DNA of 64,000 nucleotides from Palsa-883 sp963847615 (GTDB taxonomy: Bacteria; Pseudomonadota; Alphaproteobacteria; Acetobacterales; Acetobacteraceae), in contig CAWKAN010000026.1 of the NCBI GenBank assembly GCA_963847615.1, forward strand, positions 282,031 to 346,030, given 5' to 3'. Shown in pieces: positions 36,111-46,369 of this stretch. Numbering within the stretch: the stretch's first letter is position 1; every line of letters starts with the position of its first letter. The notes under the pieces are model-generated. The model saw only the letters and a program-made list of their open reading frames with translations. It was not told where the DNA came from and did not search any database. The position numbers and the translations under genes are program-made.

Positions 36111-37319
36111 ATGGCGCTCGCCGCCGCACGTCTCAATCGCATCGTCGCCTCGCCGACGCTCGCCATCCGCATGGCGGCGGCGAAGCTGAAGGCGGAAGGC
36201 AAGGACATCCTGCGGGTGTCGTCCGGTGAGCCGGATTTCGACACGCCGCAGCACATCAAGGACGCGGCGATCGCGGCGATCCAGGCAGGGGCCACGAAAT
36301 ACACCGATGTCAGCGGCACGCGCCCGCTGCGCCAGGCGGTGGCCGACAAGTTCCGCCGCGACAGCGGGATCGACTACAGCGCCGAGGAGGTGATCGTCGC
36401 CACCGGCGGCAAGCAGGTGATCTTCAACGCCCTGCTGGCCACCATCGACGACGGCGACGAGGCGATCATTCCCGCGCCGTGCTGGGTGTCCTATCCCGAC
36501 ATCGTGAAGCTGGCAGGGGGCGTGCCGGTGATCGTCGATTGCGACCCGGCGCGGGGGTTCAAGCTGACGCCGGCGCAGTTGGAGGCCGCGATCACCCCGC
36601 GAACCAAATGGTTCATCCTGAACAACCCGGTCAATCCGACCGGCGCGGTGTACAGCGCCGAGGAATTGCGGGCACTCGCCGAGGTGTTGTTGCGCCATGC
36701 GCAGATCTGGGTGTTCACCGACGACATCTACGAGAAGCTGGTGTTCGATGGCGCGGAGTTTGCCACCATGGTGCAGGCCGAGCCACGCCTGCGCGATCGC
36801 ACCACCACGATGAACGGGTGTTCGAAAAGCTACGCCATGACCGGCTGGCGGATCGGCTTCGCCGGCGCGCCACGCGACCTGATCGTCGAGATGGAGAAGC
36901 TGCAGGGACAAAGCACCTCCAACACCAGCAGCATCAGCCAGGCCGCCGCACTCGCGGCGCTGAGCGGTCCGCAGGACAGCATCGAGGCGATGCGGCTGGC
37001 CTTCGAACGGCGGCGCAACATGGTGGTGCCGCTGCTGAACCAGGCCTCCGGAATACGCTGCCATTCCCCCGAAGGAACATTCTACGTATTTCCCGACCTG
37101 CGTGCGTGCCTGGGGAAAACCAGTGCCGGCGGCACTTTGATCGACACCGACACGAGTTTCGTGGCGGCGCTGCTGGCCGAGCAGGGCGTCGCCATCGTAC
37201 CCGGATCGGCCTTCCTGGGCCCCGGCCATTTCCGCCTCAGCTTCGCGGCCGATGATGCGACGCTGCGCGAGGCGTGTCTGCGCATCCGGCGCTTCTGCGC
37301 TGAGCTCGAGCTGAGCTGA
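36111..37319 (+). CDS. Class I/II pyridoxal-phosphate aminotransferase (aspartate aminotransferase-like)
   Basis: This 402-aa fold-type I aminotransferase has VSSGEPDFDTP near residue 38, KYTDVSGTRPLRQAV near 64, VATGGKQVIFNAL near 98, ILNNPVNPTGAVYS near 168, the PLP-phosphate and Asp region VFTDDIYEKLVF near 202, the Schiff-base lysine in NGCSKSYAMTGWRIG near 237 and the substrate-binding Arg in GHFRLSFA near 375. It resembles alphaproteobacterial AspC/AAT. ATG 36111 is used, as the homology starts at once. First gene downstream of a divergent LysR and 16 bp before hydantoinase B, so it probably deaminates the amino acid released by the pathway. Confidence 0.93.
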   Translation: MALAAARLNRIVASPTLAIRMAAAKLKAEGKDILRVSSGEPDFDTPQHIKDAAIAAIQAGATKYTDVSGTRPLRQAVADKFRRDSGIDYSAEEVIVATGGKQVIFNALLATIDDGDEAIIPAPCWVSYPDIVKLAGGVPVIVDCDPARGFKLTPAQLEAAITPRTKWFILNNPVNPTGAVYSAEELRALAEVLLRHAQIWVFTDDIYEKLVFDGAEFATMVQAEPRLRDRTTTMNGCSKSYAMTGWRIGFAGAPRDLIVEMEKLQGQSTSNTSSISQAAALAALSGPQDSIEAMRLAFERRRNMVVPLLNQASGIRCHSPEGTFYVFPDLRACLGKTSAGGTLIDTDTSFVAALLAEQGVAIVPGSAFLGPGHFRLSFAADDATLREACLRIRRFCAELELS

Positions 37320-37334
37320 ACAGGAGCCACCTGC

Positions 37335-38990
37335 GTGCCCGACACCAGCCCGAACATTTTCGATCCGATCACGCTGGAAATCTACTGGAACCGGCTGATC
37401 TCCATCGCCGACGAGGCGGCCACCGGGCTGCTGCGCACCGCGTTCTCCACCATCGTGCGCGAGTCGAACGACTTTGCCACGGTGCTGATGGACCGTAACG
37501 GCGACAGCGTGTCGGAGAATACCGGCGGCATCGCCTCGTTCTCCTGCATTCTGCCAAAGACGACCAAGGTGTTCCTGGAGAAATTCCCGGCAGACACTTG
37601 GCGGCCGGGCGATTCCGTGGTGACCAACGATCCCTGGCTTGCCACCGGGCACCTGCCGGACTTCACCGTGGTGACGCCGATCTTCCATCGCGACCGGCTG
37701 GTCGGCTTCGCCGGGTCGATCTCGCATTCGCCCGATGTCGGCGGCTCGCTCTGGTCGGCCGATTGCCGCGAGCTGTTCGAGGAGGGCATCCGCATCCTGC
37801 CCGCCAGGCTGCTGCGCGCCGGAGAATGGAACGAGCAATTGCTGGAGGTGCTGCTGGGCAATGTCCGCCTGCCGCGCCAGGTGCTGGGCGATCTGCAGGC
37901 GCAGGTCGTGGCCAACGAGGTCTGTGTCCGCCGGGTCGATGAATTCCTCAAAGACACCGGTCTGGACAACCTGCAAGGCCTGTCCGCGGCGCTGGCCGAA
38001 CGAGCGGACCGCGCCATGCGCCGGGCCATCGCGACGGTGCCGGACGGCACCTACCACGCCACGATCGAGGCCGATGGCTACGACGCGCAGACCACCCGCA
38101 TCGTCTGCTGCGTGCAGGTGCATGGCGACACCATGCATATCGACTACGACGGCACCTCGGGGCAGATCGATCGCGGCATCAACTGCGTGCTGAACTACAC
38201 GCATGCCTATTCGGTCTATCCGGTGAAGTGCGCGCTGGATCCGTTCACGCCACGCAACGAAGGCTCCTACCGGGCGATCACCGTCAGCGCGCCGGAGCGC
38301 TCGATCCTCAATCCGGTCTACCCCGCCCCGGTCAGCGCGCGCCAGCTCACCGGGCATCTGCTGGCCGGGGCGATCTACCAGGCGCTGGCGCCGGTGCTGC
38401 CGCGGCACATCATCGCCGAATGCGGCGGCGCGCCGACCATGCGCGCGCTGTTCAGCGGCATCAACCGCGACGGCGACCGGTTTTCCCAGGTACTGTTCGC
38501 CAGCGGCGGCATGGGCGCGCTGCCGCACCGCGACGGCATGTCGACCACCGCATTCCCGACCAATGTCGGCGCCGGCAGCATCGAGGCCTATGAGAGCGTC
38601 GCGCCGCTGCTGGTGTGGAAGAAGCGGCTGCGCACGGACAGCGGCGGGGCCGGAACGTTCCGCGGCGGGCTGGGACAGGAGGTGGAGATCGAGCTGCGCA
38701 CGGCAGGCCCGGCGCGGCTGTCGCTGCTGTCCGACCGCCATCAGCATCCGGCGGCGGGCGTGCTGGGCGGGCTGCCCGGCGCGCCGTCGTTCATCACGCT
38801 GGATGATGGCAGCCGGCCGCATCCGAAGTCGCGCAGTTCGGTCAATCCTGGCCAACGTATCACGCTGCTCTACGCCGGTGGCGGCGGCTACGGCGATCCG
38901 AACCAGCGCGACCGCGACGCGGTGCTTGCCGACCTGCGCGACGGCTACATCTCGGCCGAAGCCGCGCGCCGCGACTACGGGCTGGAGTGA
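37335..38990 (+). CDS. Hydantoinase B/oxoprolinase family protein (GTG start)
   Basis: This is the HyuB-type subunit of an ATP-dependent N-methylhydantoinase/acetone-carboxylase/5-oxoprolinase family enzyme. The 551-aa protein shows DPITLEIYWNRLISIADEA near residue 10, RESNDFATVLMD near 42, GDSVVTNDPWLATGHLPDF near 90, ISHSPDVGGS near 130, RQLTGHLLAGAIYQALA near 336 and GAGTFRGGLGQEVEIE near 436. The start is GTG at 37335 after CAGGAG. It is separated from hydantoinase A by 5 bp. Together they would open a lactam or hydantoin ring with ATP hydrolysis; the exact substrate is unknown. Confidence 0.92.
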   Translation: MPDTSPNIFDPITLEIYWNRLISIADEAATGLLRTAFSTIVRESNDFATVLMDRNGDSVSENTGGIASFSCILPKTTKVFLEKFPADTWRPGDSVVTNDPWLATGHLPDFTVVTPIFHRDRLVGFAGSISHSPDVGGSLWSADCRELFEEGIRILPARLLRAGEWNEQLLEVLLGNVRLPRQVLGDLQAQVVANEVCVRRVDEFLKDTGLDNLQGLSAALAERADRAMRRAIATVPDGTYHATIEADGYDAQTTRIVCCVQVHGDTMHIDYDGTSGQIDRGINCVLNYTHAYSVYPVKCALDPFTPRNEGSYRAITVSAPERSILNPVYPAPVSARQLTGHLLAGAIYQALAPVLPRHIIAECGGAPTMRALFSGINRDGDRFSQVLFASGGMGALPHRDGMSTTAFPTNVGAGSIEAYESVAPLLVWKKRLRTDSGGAGTFRGGLGQEVEIELRTAGPARLSLLSDRHQHPAAGVLGGLPGAPSFITLDDGSRPHPKSRSSVNPGQRITLLYAGGGGYGDPNQRDRDAVLADLRDGYISAEAARRDYGLE

Positions 38991-38995
38991 ACCGC

Positions 38996-41098
38996 ATGAC
39001 CACGTCCACCCGCACCGCCCGCGTCGGCGTCGATGTCGGCGGCACCTTTACCGACCTGGTGCTGCACGATCCGACGCGCGACCTGGTCCACACCGGCAAG
39101 CTGCTGACCACCCCGGACGATCCCTCCGCCGCGATCATCACCGGCATCACCCGGCTGATGCGCGAGGTCGGGATGCATCCCGCCGAGCTGCACAGCCTGG
39201 TGCACGGCACCACACTGATCACCAACACGATCATCGAGCGCACCGGCGCTGCGGTCGGGCTGCTCACCACCGACGGCTTCCGCGACAGTGTCGAGATCGG
39301 CCGCGAGACGCGCTACGATCTGTACAACCTGTTTCTCGATCCGCCGCCGACCCTGGTGCCGCGCCATCGTCGGCTGGAAATCCCCGAACGCGTCAGTGCC
39401 GATGGCGAAGTGCTGCTGGCACTCGATGAGGACGCGGTGGCCCGGGCCGCACGCCAGCTTGTCGAGCAAGACGGCTGCGAGGCGTTGGCCATCGCCTTCA
39501 TGCATTCCTACCGCCTCCCGGCCCACGAACAGCGTGCGGCGGCGATCGTGCGCAACCTCTACCCCGAGCTGCCGCTGTCGCTCTCCGCTGAGGTCGCCCC
39601 CGAGATCCGCGAGTTCGAACGCAGCAGCACCGCCTGCGCCAACGCCTATGTGCAGCCGCTGATGCGCCGCTACCTGGACCAGTTGGAGACCTCGCTGGCC
39701 GGCATCGGATTTGCCGGAAATCTCTATGTGATGCTGTCCGGCGGGGGCATCACCACGGTGCGTGAGGCCAAGGAATTTCCCATTCGCCTGATCGAGTCCG
39801 GACCCGCGGCGGGCGCGATGGCAGCCTCGTTCCTGGCGAAACTGACCGGGCTCGACCGCGTCGTCTCGTTCGACATGGGCGGTACGACGGCGAAAATGTG
39901 CCTGGTGGAAGACGGCGCGCCCGACCACAAGTTTGACTTCGAGGCCGGGCGCGTGCGCCGCTTCCAGAAAGGCTCCGGCCTGCCGCTGAAGGTTTCGGTG
40001 GTGGATATGATCGAGATCGGCGCCGGCGGCGGCAGCCTGGCGCATGTCGATGCCGGCTCCGGCCTGATGAAGGTCGGGCCGCGCAGCGCCGGCGCCAGGC
40101 CGGGGCCGGTCTGCTATGGGCGCGGCGGCACCCAGCCCACGGTGACGGATGCCGATCTGGTGTTGGGGCGGCTTGACCCGGCGTATTTCCTGGGTGGGGA
40201 GATGGCACTCGACGTCGCCCATGTCCGGCGTGCGTTTGCCGAAACGATCGCGCCGCAGATCGGTGCCGATGTGGAGACCGCAGCGCTGGGCGTGCAGCGC
40301 ATCGTCGACGAGACGATGGCTGCGGCGACCCGCATGCACCTGGCCGAGAAGGGCAAGGATCCGCGCAAATACACGCTGATCGCCTTCGGCGGCGCCGGGC
40401 CCGTCCACGCACACAACCTGGCGCGGCTGCTGAAGGTACGGAAGGTAGTGGTGCCGCTGGGCGCCGGCGTCGCCTCCGCGCTCGGCTTCCTGGTGGCGCC
40501 GCCGGCGACCGACATGGTCACCAGTTACGTCACGCGGCTGGAACGGGCCGATTGGGCGCACATCAATGCGGTGTTCGCCGGAATGCGCGAACGCGGCCGG
40601 CGGTTGCTGACCGAGGCCGGCGCCGACCCGGCGCAGATCGCCTACCGGCCCAGCGCCGAGATGCGCCATGTCGGACAGGGGTTCGAGATCCCGGTGGCGC
40701 TGCCCGCGTTGGCGTTGTCGGCCGCGGATCTGCCGGCGATCCGCACCGCTTTCTTCGACCTCTATCGCCTGCGCTTCGGCCGCACCCTGGAAGAGGCGCC
40801 GATCGAGGTACTGAGCTGGCGTCTGGCCTGCGTCGCGCCCGGCCAGGACATCCGGCTGGGCGGCAACGACCGGGTGAAGGGCACCAACCTGGACGCCGCC
40901 CGGCGCGGCGCGCGCAAGGTGCTGTTCGAGACGCATGGCTGGCGGGACTGCGTGGTGTACGACCGCTACCAGCTGCCGGTGGGGGCGCAGTTTGCCGGCC
41001 CGGCGTTGATCGAGGAACGCGAGTCCACCTGCGTCGTCGGCCCCGATGCGACGGTGCGTGTCGACGCGCTGCGCAATCTCGTCGTCGAGTTGGCGTGA
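38996..41098 (+). CDS. Hydantoinase A/oxoprolinase family protein
   Basis: This is the HyuA-type, ATP-binding partner of the preceding gene. The 700-aa protein has an ASKHA-fold start RVGVDVGGTFTDLVLHDP (residues 9-26), HGTTLITNTIIERTGA near 69, a second phosphate loop region SFDMGGTTAKMCLVEDG near 290, and the C-terminal GGAGPVHAHNLARLL near 464 and GPALIEERESTCVVGP near 664. The ATG at 38996 follows CTGGAG; an in-frame GTG at 38987 overlaps the upstream stop. Product and partner are surely one enzyme, and the adjacent aminotransferase and transporter suggest a cyclic amino-acid derivative as substrate. Confidence 0.94.
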   Translation: MTTSTRTARVGVDVGGTFTDLVLHDPTRDLVHTGKLLTTPDDPSAAIITGITRLMREVGMHPAELHSLVHGTTLITNTIIERTGAAVGLLTTDGFRDSVEIGRETRYDLYNLFLDPPPTLVPRHRRLEIPERVSADGEVLLALDEDAVARAARQLVEQDGCEALAIAFMHSYRLPAHEQRAAAIVRNLYPELPLSLSAEVAPEIREFERSSTACANAYVQPLMRRYLDQLETSLAGIGFAGNLYVMLSGGGITTVREAKEFPIRLIESGPAAGAMAASFLAKLTGLDRVVSFDMGGTTAKMCLVEDGAPDHKFDFEAGRVRRFQKGSGLPLKVSVVDMIEIGAGGGSLAHVDAGSGLMKVGPRSAGARPGPVCYGRGGTQPTVTDADLVLGRLDPAYFLGGEMALDVAHVRRAFAETIAPQIGADVETAALGVQRIVDETMAAATRMHLAEKGKDPRKYTLIAFGGAGPVHAHNLARLLKVRKVVVPLGAGVASALGFLVAPPATDMVTSYVTRLERADWAHINAVFAGMRERGRRLLTEAGADPAQIAYRPSAEMRHVGQGFEIPVALPALALSAADLPAIRTAFFDLYRLRFGRTLEEAPIEVLSWRLACVAPGQDIRLGGNDRVKGTNLDAARRGARKVLFETHGWRDCVVYDRYQLPVGAQFAGPALIEERESTCVVGPDATVRVDALRNLVVELA

Positions 41099-41225
41099 AC
41101 ATGGGTGGTACGCGGTTGGCGTTACTGCATCGACTTGACTGCTTTGACCTGACCGCTTCGACTGGATTTGCCGGATCGGGCGTGATGGCGGGAGACGGAA
41201 TGGGGCGCAGCGGAGAACCGGGGCG

Positions 41226-42155
41226 ATGGCGGGCACCGCGCGCCTGACGCCGGATGCCATCCGTCCCGCCGCCGCGGCGTCGGGACGCGTCACGCTGCGC
41301 GGGCTGCTGATGCTGCCCGCCCTGCTGTTCGTGCTGGGGTTCTTTCTGGTGCCGGCCGCCACGCTGTTCTCCTACAGCGTGCTGACGCAGGCGCCCGGCG
41401 GACACATCGGCCTGCCCATCACCCTGGCCAACTATGCGCATCTGTTCAGCACCCCGGTGTATCGCAGCGTGCTGCTGGCCACGTTGCGGGTGAGCGCCGC
41501 CACCGCCGCGCTGTCGGTGCTGCTGGGCTATCCGCTGGCGCTGGTGATCGTGCGCGGCGGACCGGTGATCAGCCGGCTGACCACCATCATCGTCGTGGCG
41601 CCGCTGGTGGTCAGCGTCGTCGTCCGCACTTATGGCTGGCAGCTGCTGCTCGCCAACAGCGACATCGGGGTGGTGAACTGGCTGCTGCATGCCAGCGGCT
41701 TCGGCCCCGCGCCGGTGCGCGTGCTGTATTCCGAAACCGCGGTGGTGATCGGCTCGCTGCACGTGTTCCTGCCGATGATGGTGTTACCGCTGTCCTCGGC
41801 GGTGGCGCGCATCCAGCCGGTGCTCGAGGAGTCCGCGCGCACCCTCGGCGCCCCCGGCTGGCGGGTGTTCTGCCGCATCACGCTACCGCTCAGTCTGCCG
41901 GGCCTGATCGCCGGATTGACCATCGTGTTCTCGTTGACCTCGGCTTCCTATGTCACGCCGGCGATCCTGGGCGGCAATCGTGGCCAGATGCTCGGCAACC
42001 TGCTCGAGCAGCAGGTGGTCACCGTCTACAACTGGCCGTTGAGTTCCGCGATCGCGGTCCTCATGGTCGCGCTGAGCGTGGCGGTCAGCCTGGCGCTGGT
42101 GCACTTGCTGGAAGGCCCGATGCGCCGGCTGCGGCGCGTGGCCGAGGCGGCGTGA
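41226..42155 (+). CDS. ABC transporter permease, spermidine/putrescine type (PotB-like)
   Basis: This 309-aa inner-membrane permease has six hydrophobic segments. The first follows a short cytoplasmic leader (GLLMLPALLFVLGFFLVPA). The EAA-loop that docks the ATPase is EESARTLGAPGWRVFCRITLPLSLPGL near residue 205. It lies 127 bp after hydantoinase A and opens a four-gene transporter operon. Import of small cationic or carboxylated compounds is typical for this family; here the cargo is likely what the hydantoinase enzymes process. Confidence 0.93.
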   Translation: MAGTARLTPDAIRPAAAASGRVTLRGLLMLPALLFVLGFFLVPAATLFSYSVLTQAPGGHIGLPITLANYAHLFSTPVYRSVLLATLRVSAATAALSVLLGYPLALVIVRGGPVISRLTTIIVVAPLVVSVVVRTYGWQLLLANSDIGVVNWLLHASGFGPAPVRVLYSETAVVIGSLHVFLPMMVLPLSSAVARIQPVLEESARTLGAPGWRVFCRITLPLSLPGLIAGLTIVFSLTSASYVTPAILGGNRGQMLGNLLEQQVVTVYNWPLSSAIAVLMVALSVAVSLALVHLLEGPMRRLRRVAEAA

Positions 42156-42157
42156 GG

Positions 42158-42979
42158 ATGGCACGGCGACGGTGGGTCGGCGGCAGTCTCTCCGGCGCGA
42201 GTGCGGTGGTGGTGTATGGCGCGAGCTGCGTGGCGCTGCTGTTCGTGCTGGCGCCACTGGCGGTGGTACTCGCCCTGTCGGTGTCGAACACGCCGTTCGC
42301 CACCTTCCCGCCGCGCGGCTTCACGCTGGGCTGGTACTGGAAGGTGCTGAGCGATCCCGACTTCCAGAATTCCGCGGCGTTGAGCATCGGCCTGGCGCTG
42401 GCAGCGACGCTGGCCGCGCTCGCGTTGGGCGTGCCGGCGGCCTTCGTGCTGACCCGCACCGCGTTGCGCGGACGCGCGCTGATCCAGGGCCTGCTGCTGT
42501 CGCCGCTGGTCTTCCCGACGCTCATCACCAGTCTGGCGCTGCTGCAATTCTTTGCCTGGCTGCGCATGCAGGATGCGGTGGTCAATCTGTTCCTGGGCCA
42601 CGCGCTGGTGACGCTGCCCTATGTGGTGCGCGCGGTTGGCGTCAGCCTGCTCCTGGTTGATCCGGCGCTGGAGGAGGCGGCCTGGACGCTGGGCGCCAAC
42701 CGCTGGCGCGGCTTCTGGCGCATCACGCTGCCGCAGATCGCCCCGGGGGTCGCCGCGGGCGCGCTGTTCGCTTTCATGGTTTCGCTCGACAACTATCCGG
42801 TGTCGATGTGGCTGTCGGATGCCCGCGCGGTGCCGCTGCCGCTGCTGCTGTTCAACGACATGGCCAGCCTGTTCGATCCGTCGATCGCGGCGATGGCCAG
42901 CCTGATGATCCTGGTGGGGGCCGCGGCGGTGATGCTGCTGGAACGGCTGGTCGGTCTGCGCCGGGCCATGGGAGTGTGA
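42158..42979 (+). CDS. ABC transporter permease, spermidine/putrescine type (PotC-like)
   Basis: This 273-aa second permease has six predicted helices and the EAA-loop EEAAWTLGANRWRGFWRITLPQIAPGV near residue 170. The family end SLDNYPVSMWLSD near 210 matches PotC/YdcV proteins. The ATG at 42158 lies 2 bp after the PotB-like stop; a GTG at 42152 would overlap it. It forms the membrane channel with the preceding protein. Confidence 0.93.
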   Translation: MARRRWVGGSLSGASAVVVYGASCVALLFVLAPLAVVLALSVSNTPFATFPPRGFTLGWYWKVLSDPDFQNSAALSIGLALAATLAALALGVPAAFVLTRTALRGRALIQGLLLSPLVFPTLITSLALLQFFAWLRMQDAVVNLFLGHALVTLPYVVRAVGVSLLLVDPALEEAAWTLGANRWRGFWRITLPQIAPGVAAGALFAFMVSLDNYPVSMWLSDARAVPLPLLLFNDMASLFDPSIAAMASLMILVGAAAVMLLERLVGLRRAMGV

Positions 42980-42988
42980 CAGGGAGAC

Positions 42989-44071
42989 ATGATAATGACC
43001 AAGCAGACTGCCAACGGGACGTCCCGCCGGCGGCTGATCGCCGCCGGCCTGGCCACACCACTGTTCTATATCCGGAATGGATGGGCGCAGGGCAAGTCGA
43101 TCAATGTCGGCACCTATACCGGGCCACAGGGCGAGTATGTGCATCGCTCGGTGGTTCCGAAATTCGAGGCTGATTTCGGCTGCAAGGTGTTCCAGACCCA
43201 GGGGGTGACGCTGGGCCAGATCGCCATCATGCGGGCGCAAAAGGCGGCGCCGACCTATAGCGTGATGATGATGGACGACACCGGCATCCCGATCGCGCGC
43301 GGCGAGGGGCTGATCGCGCCACTGCCGCGGGACAAGATCCCGAACCTGGCCAATGCGCTGCCGCGCTTTCTGCTGGACGACGGCTATGCGGTGGCTTTTG
43401 CCATGTCCGCCTGCGCGCCCTGCTACAACACGCAGACCGCCAAGCCGATCGCCTCCTACGCCGAGCTGTGGGACCCGCGGTTCCGCGGCCGGATGGTCGC
43501 CGCCAGTGCCAAGTTCAGCCAGAGCGTGATGCTGCTGATCGCGGCTGCCGCGGTGGTGACCGGGAAGTCGCTGCACCAGGCGCAGTTCCTGACCGACCAG
43601 GCATGGTCGAAGATGGCCGAACTGAAGCCGAACATTCAGACCCTCTACGACAATTCCACCACCGCCATTCTGCAGCTCAGCCAGGGGCAGTTCGATATCG
43701 ACGGGCCGGAATTCTCCAAGACCGTGCTGCCCTACAAGATGCGCGGCGCCGCGGTGGACATGTGCTACCCGAAGGAAGGCGCCTTCGCCGGCGTCAACTG
43801 CATGACGCTGGTAAACAATGCCCCCGAACCCGATCTCGGCGCCGCATTCATCAACCGCATGCTGGAGGCCGCGGTGCAAAAGGGGCTGTCCGAGGCAACC
43901 TTTGCCGCGCCGACGGTGCGCAACATCACGCTGAACGCCGCCACCGCAAATCTGGTTGCCTACCCGGAATCACGCATGGACGAGATGAATTTGACCTTCA
44001 TGAACTGGTCGGCGCTGAACCCGAAGCGCGGCGCCATCGTGGAGAAGCTCAACCAGGTGTTCGGAACCTGA
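42989..44071 (+). CDS. ABC transporter substrate-binding protein, spermidine/putrescine type (Tat-type signal)
   Basis: This 360-aa periplasmic receptor has the N-terminus NGTSRRRLIAAGLATPLFYI, with paired arginines before a hydrophobic stretch, followed by AQGKSINVGTYTGPQG. It resembles a twin-arginine signal, so export is probably folded. The body follows the SBP_bac_8/PotD pattern: YAELWDPRFRGRMVAAS near 155, FDIDGPEFSKTVLPYKM near 233 and EGAFAGVNCMTLVNNAPEP near 262. It is third in the transporter operon. The ligand is not predictable from sequence. Confidence 0.9.
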   Translation: MIMTKQTANGTSRRRLIAAGLATPLFYIRNGWAQGKSINVGTYTGPQGEYVHRSVVPKFEADFGCKVFQTQGVTLGQIAIMRAQKAAPTYSVMMMDDTGIPIARGEGLIAPLPRDKIPNLANALPRFLLDDGYAVAFAMSACAPCYNTQTAKPIASYAELWDPRFRGRMVAASAKFSQSVMLLIAAAAVVTGKSLHQAQFLTDQAWSKMAELKPNIQTLYDNSTTAILQLSQGQFDIDGPEFSKTVLPYKMRGAAVDMCYPKEGAFAGVNCMTLVNNAPEPDLGAAFINRMLEAAVQKGLSEATFAAPTVRNITLNAATANLVAYPESRMDEMNLTFMNWSALNPKRGAIVEKLNQVFGT

Positions 44072-44075
44072 GGCG

Positions 44076-45164
<1,089 letters not shown>

Positions 45165-45229
45165 ACCGCCGCAGTCGGCCTCGCCTTGCGCCCTGGGCAC
45201 GGCGCCGATCCGGCGAGTGCCGCCTCGCC

Positions 45230-45265
45230 GATGCAAGCGGCCCATCATTTCGGGCCGCTTGCATC
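45230..45265. terminator. Bidirectional hairpin between convergent genes
   Basis: GATGCAAGCGGCCC and GGGCCGCTTGCATC pair perfectly over 14 bp with an 8-base loop. It lies between the convergent PotA-like and amidohydrolase genes and overlaps the latter's stop codon. There is no long T-tract on either strand, so it is inferred to be a shared terminator from position and stem stability. Confidence 0.7.
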
Positions 45266-46223
45266 ACAGCTTCAACAACCGCCGCGCATTGCCGCTGGCG
45301 ATCTTCGCCCGGTCCTCGGCGCAGAGCGGGATCTTGTGCAGCCACTCGGTCGCCGGCACGTTCGGCGCGAACGGGTAGTCGACCGAGAACATGATGCGGT
45401 CCACGCCCATCTCCTGCACGCAGCACAGCAGCGCGGGATCCGACCAGAAGCCGCTGGTGGTGATCCAGAAGTGCTCGCAGAACACCTCGCGGAATGATCG
45501 CCCCGCCTTGGCCTCGCGTGCGAAGCCCATGTTGACCCGCCACAGCAGGAACGGCAGCCCCTCGCCGAGATGGCCGAGGATGATCTTCAGGTTGGGATGG
45601 GCGTCGAACACGCCGCTGAGTACCATGCGCACGCCCTGGGTCGAGGTCTCCACGGTGAAACCCCAGGCGGCGCGCAGGATCGAGGGCCAGTCCTGCACGT
45701 AGTCCTTGTAGTAAGCCTCGATCACCGCCGGCTGCGGAACGGCCGGGTGCAGGTAGATCGGCACATCCAGCGCGGCGGCGCGTGCGAAGATCGGCCAGAA
45801 CCGCTTGTCGTCGAAGAACACGCCGTTGGTCAGGCCGTTGATCAGCGCGCCCTTGAAGCCGAGCTTCGTCACCGCGCGTTCCAACTCGTCGGCCGCGGCT
45901 TTCGGATCGGGGGTCGGCAGCGCGGCGAAGGCGGCGAACCGGTCGGGTCGCGCGGCGACCGTGGTGGCGAGGCGATCGTTGGCGATGCGCGCCAGGCGCA
46001 CGGCGCTTTCGCCGTCCATGGTCTGCAGCCCGGGGTTGCCGTGCGAGAGCACCTGCAGGTCGATGCCGGCGTCGTCCATTTCCTCGACGCGCAGCTCGGC
46101 GACGTCGTTCAGGCGCTGGGCGATGGCGGGGGCCTGGCGCGCGTCCTCGGGCGCGTAGGCGCGGACCACGTCGGGGTCCTGGTAATGTTCTTCCAGCGCG
46201 ATGACCTGCGGCTTGGTCGGCAT
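45264..46223 (-). CDS. Amidohydrolase-family decarboxylase-like protein
   Basis: This 319-aa TIM-barrel protein belongs to the amidohydrolase-2 family, which includes gamma-resorcylate and 5-carboxyvanillate decarboxylases. Zinc and catalytic motifs are ALEEHY near residue 9, IYLHPAVPQP near 156 (His ligand), ILGHLGEGLPF near 214 (His) and FSVDYPF near 282 (Asp). The EEH start is typical of the nonoxidative aromatic decarboxylases. It is convergent with the PotA-like gene and divergent from an MBL-fold gene with 146 bp between. It might decarboxylate an aromatic acid, but no aromatic pathway genes flank it. Confidence 0.85.
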   Translation of the reverse strand: MPTKPQVIALEEHYQDPDVVRAYAPEDARQAPAIAQRLNDVAELRVEEMDDAGIDLQVLSHGNPGLQTMDGESAVRLARIANDRLATTVAARPDRFAAFAALPTPDPKAAADELERAVTKLGFKGALINGLTNGVFFDDKRFWPIFARAAALDVPIYLHPAVPQPAVIEAYYKDYVQDWPSILRAAWGFTVETSTQGVRMVLSGVFDAHPNLKIILGHLGEGLPFLLWRVNMGFAREAKAGRSFREVFCEHFWITTSGFWSDPALLCCVQEMGVDRIMFSVDYPFAPNVPATEWLHKIPLCAEDRAKIASGNARRLLKL

Positions 46224-46369
46224 CGGTTCCTCCGGTTTGTTGCGTCTGCCGGGGGTTGTCGCACGGCGGGGCGGGTGGTCGCCAGAGCGGGCGCGGTGTG
46301 CGACGATCGGCGGCCGGCGCAGGGCCGCCGGAGGTTCGGACCCCGGCGTTTCGTATCAAGGAGGCAACC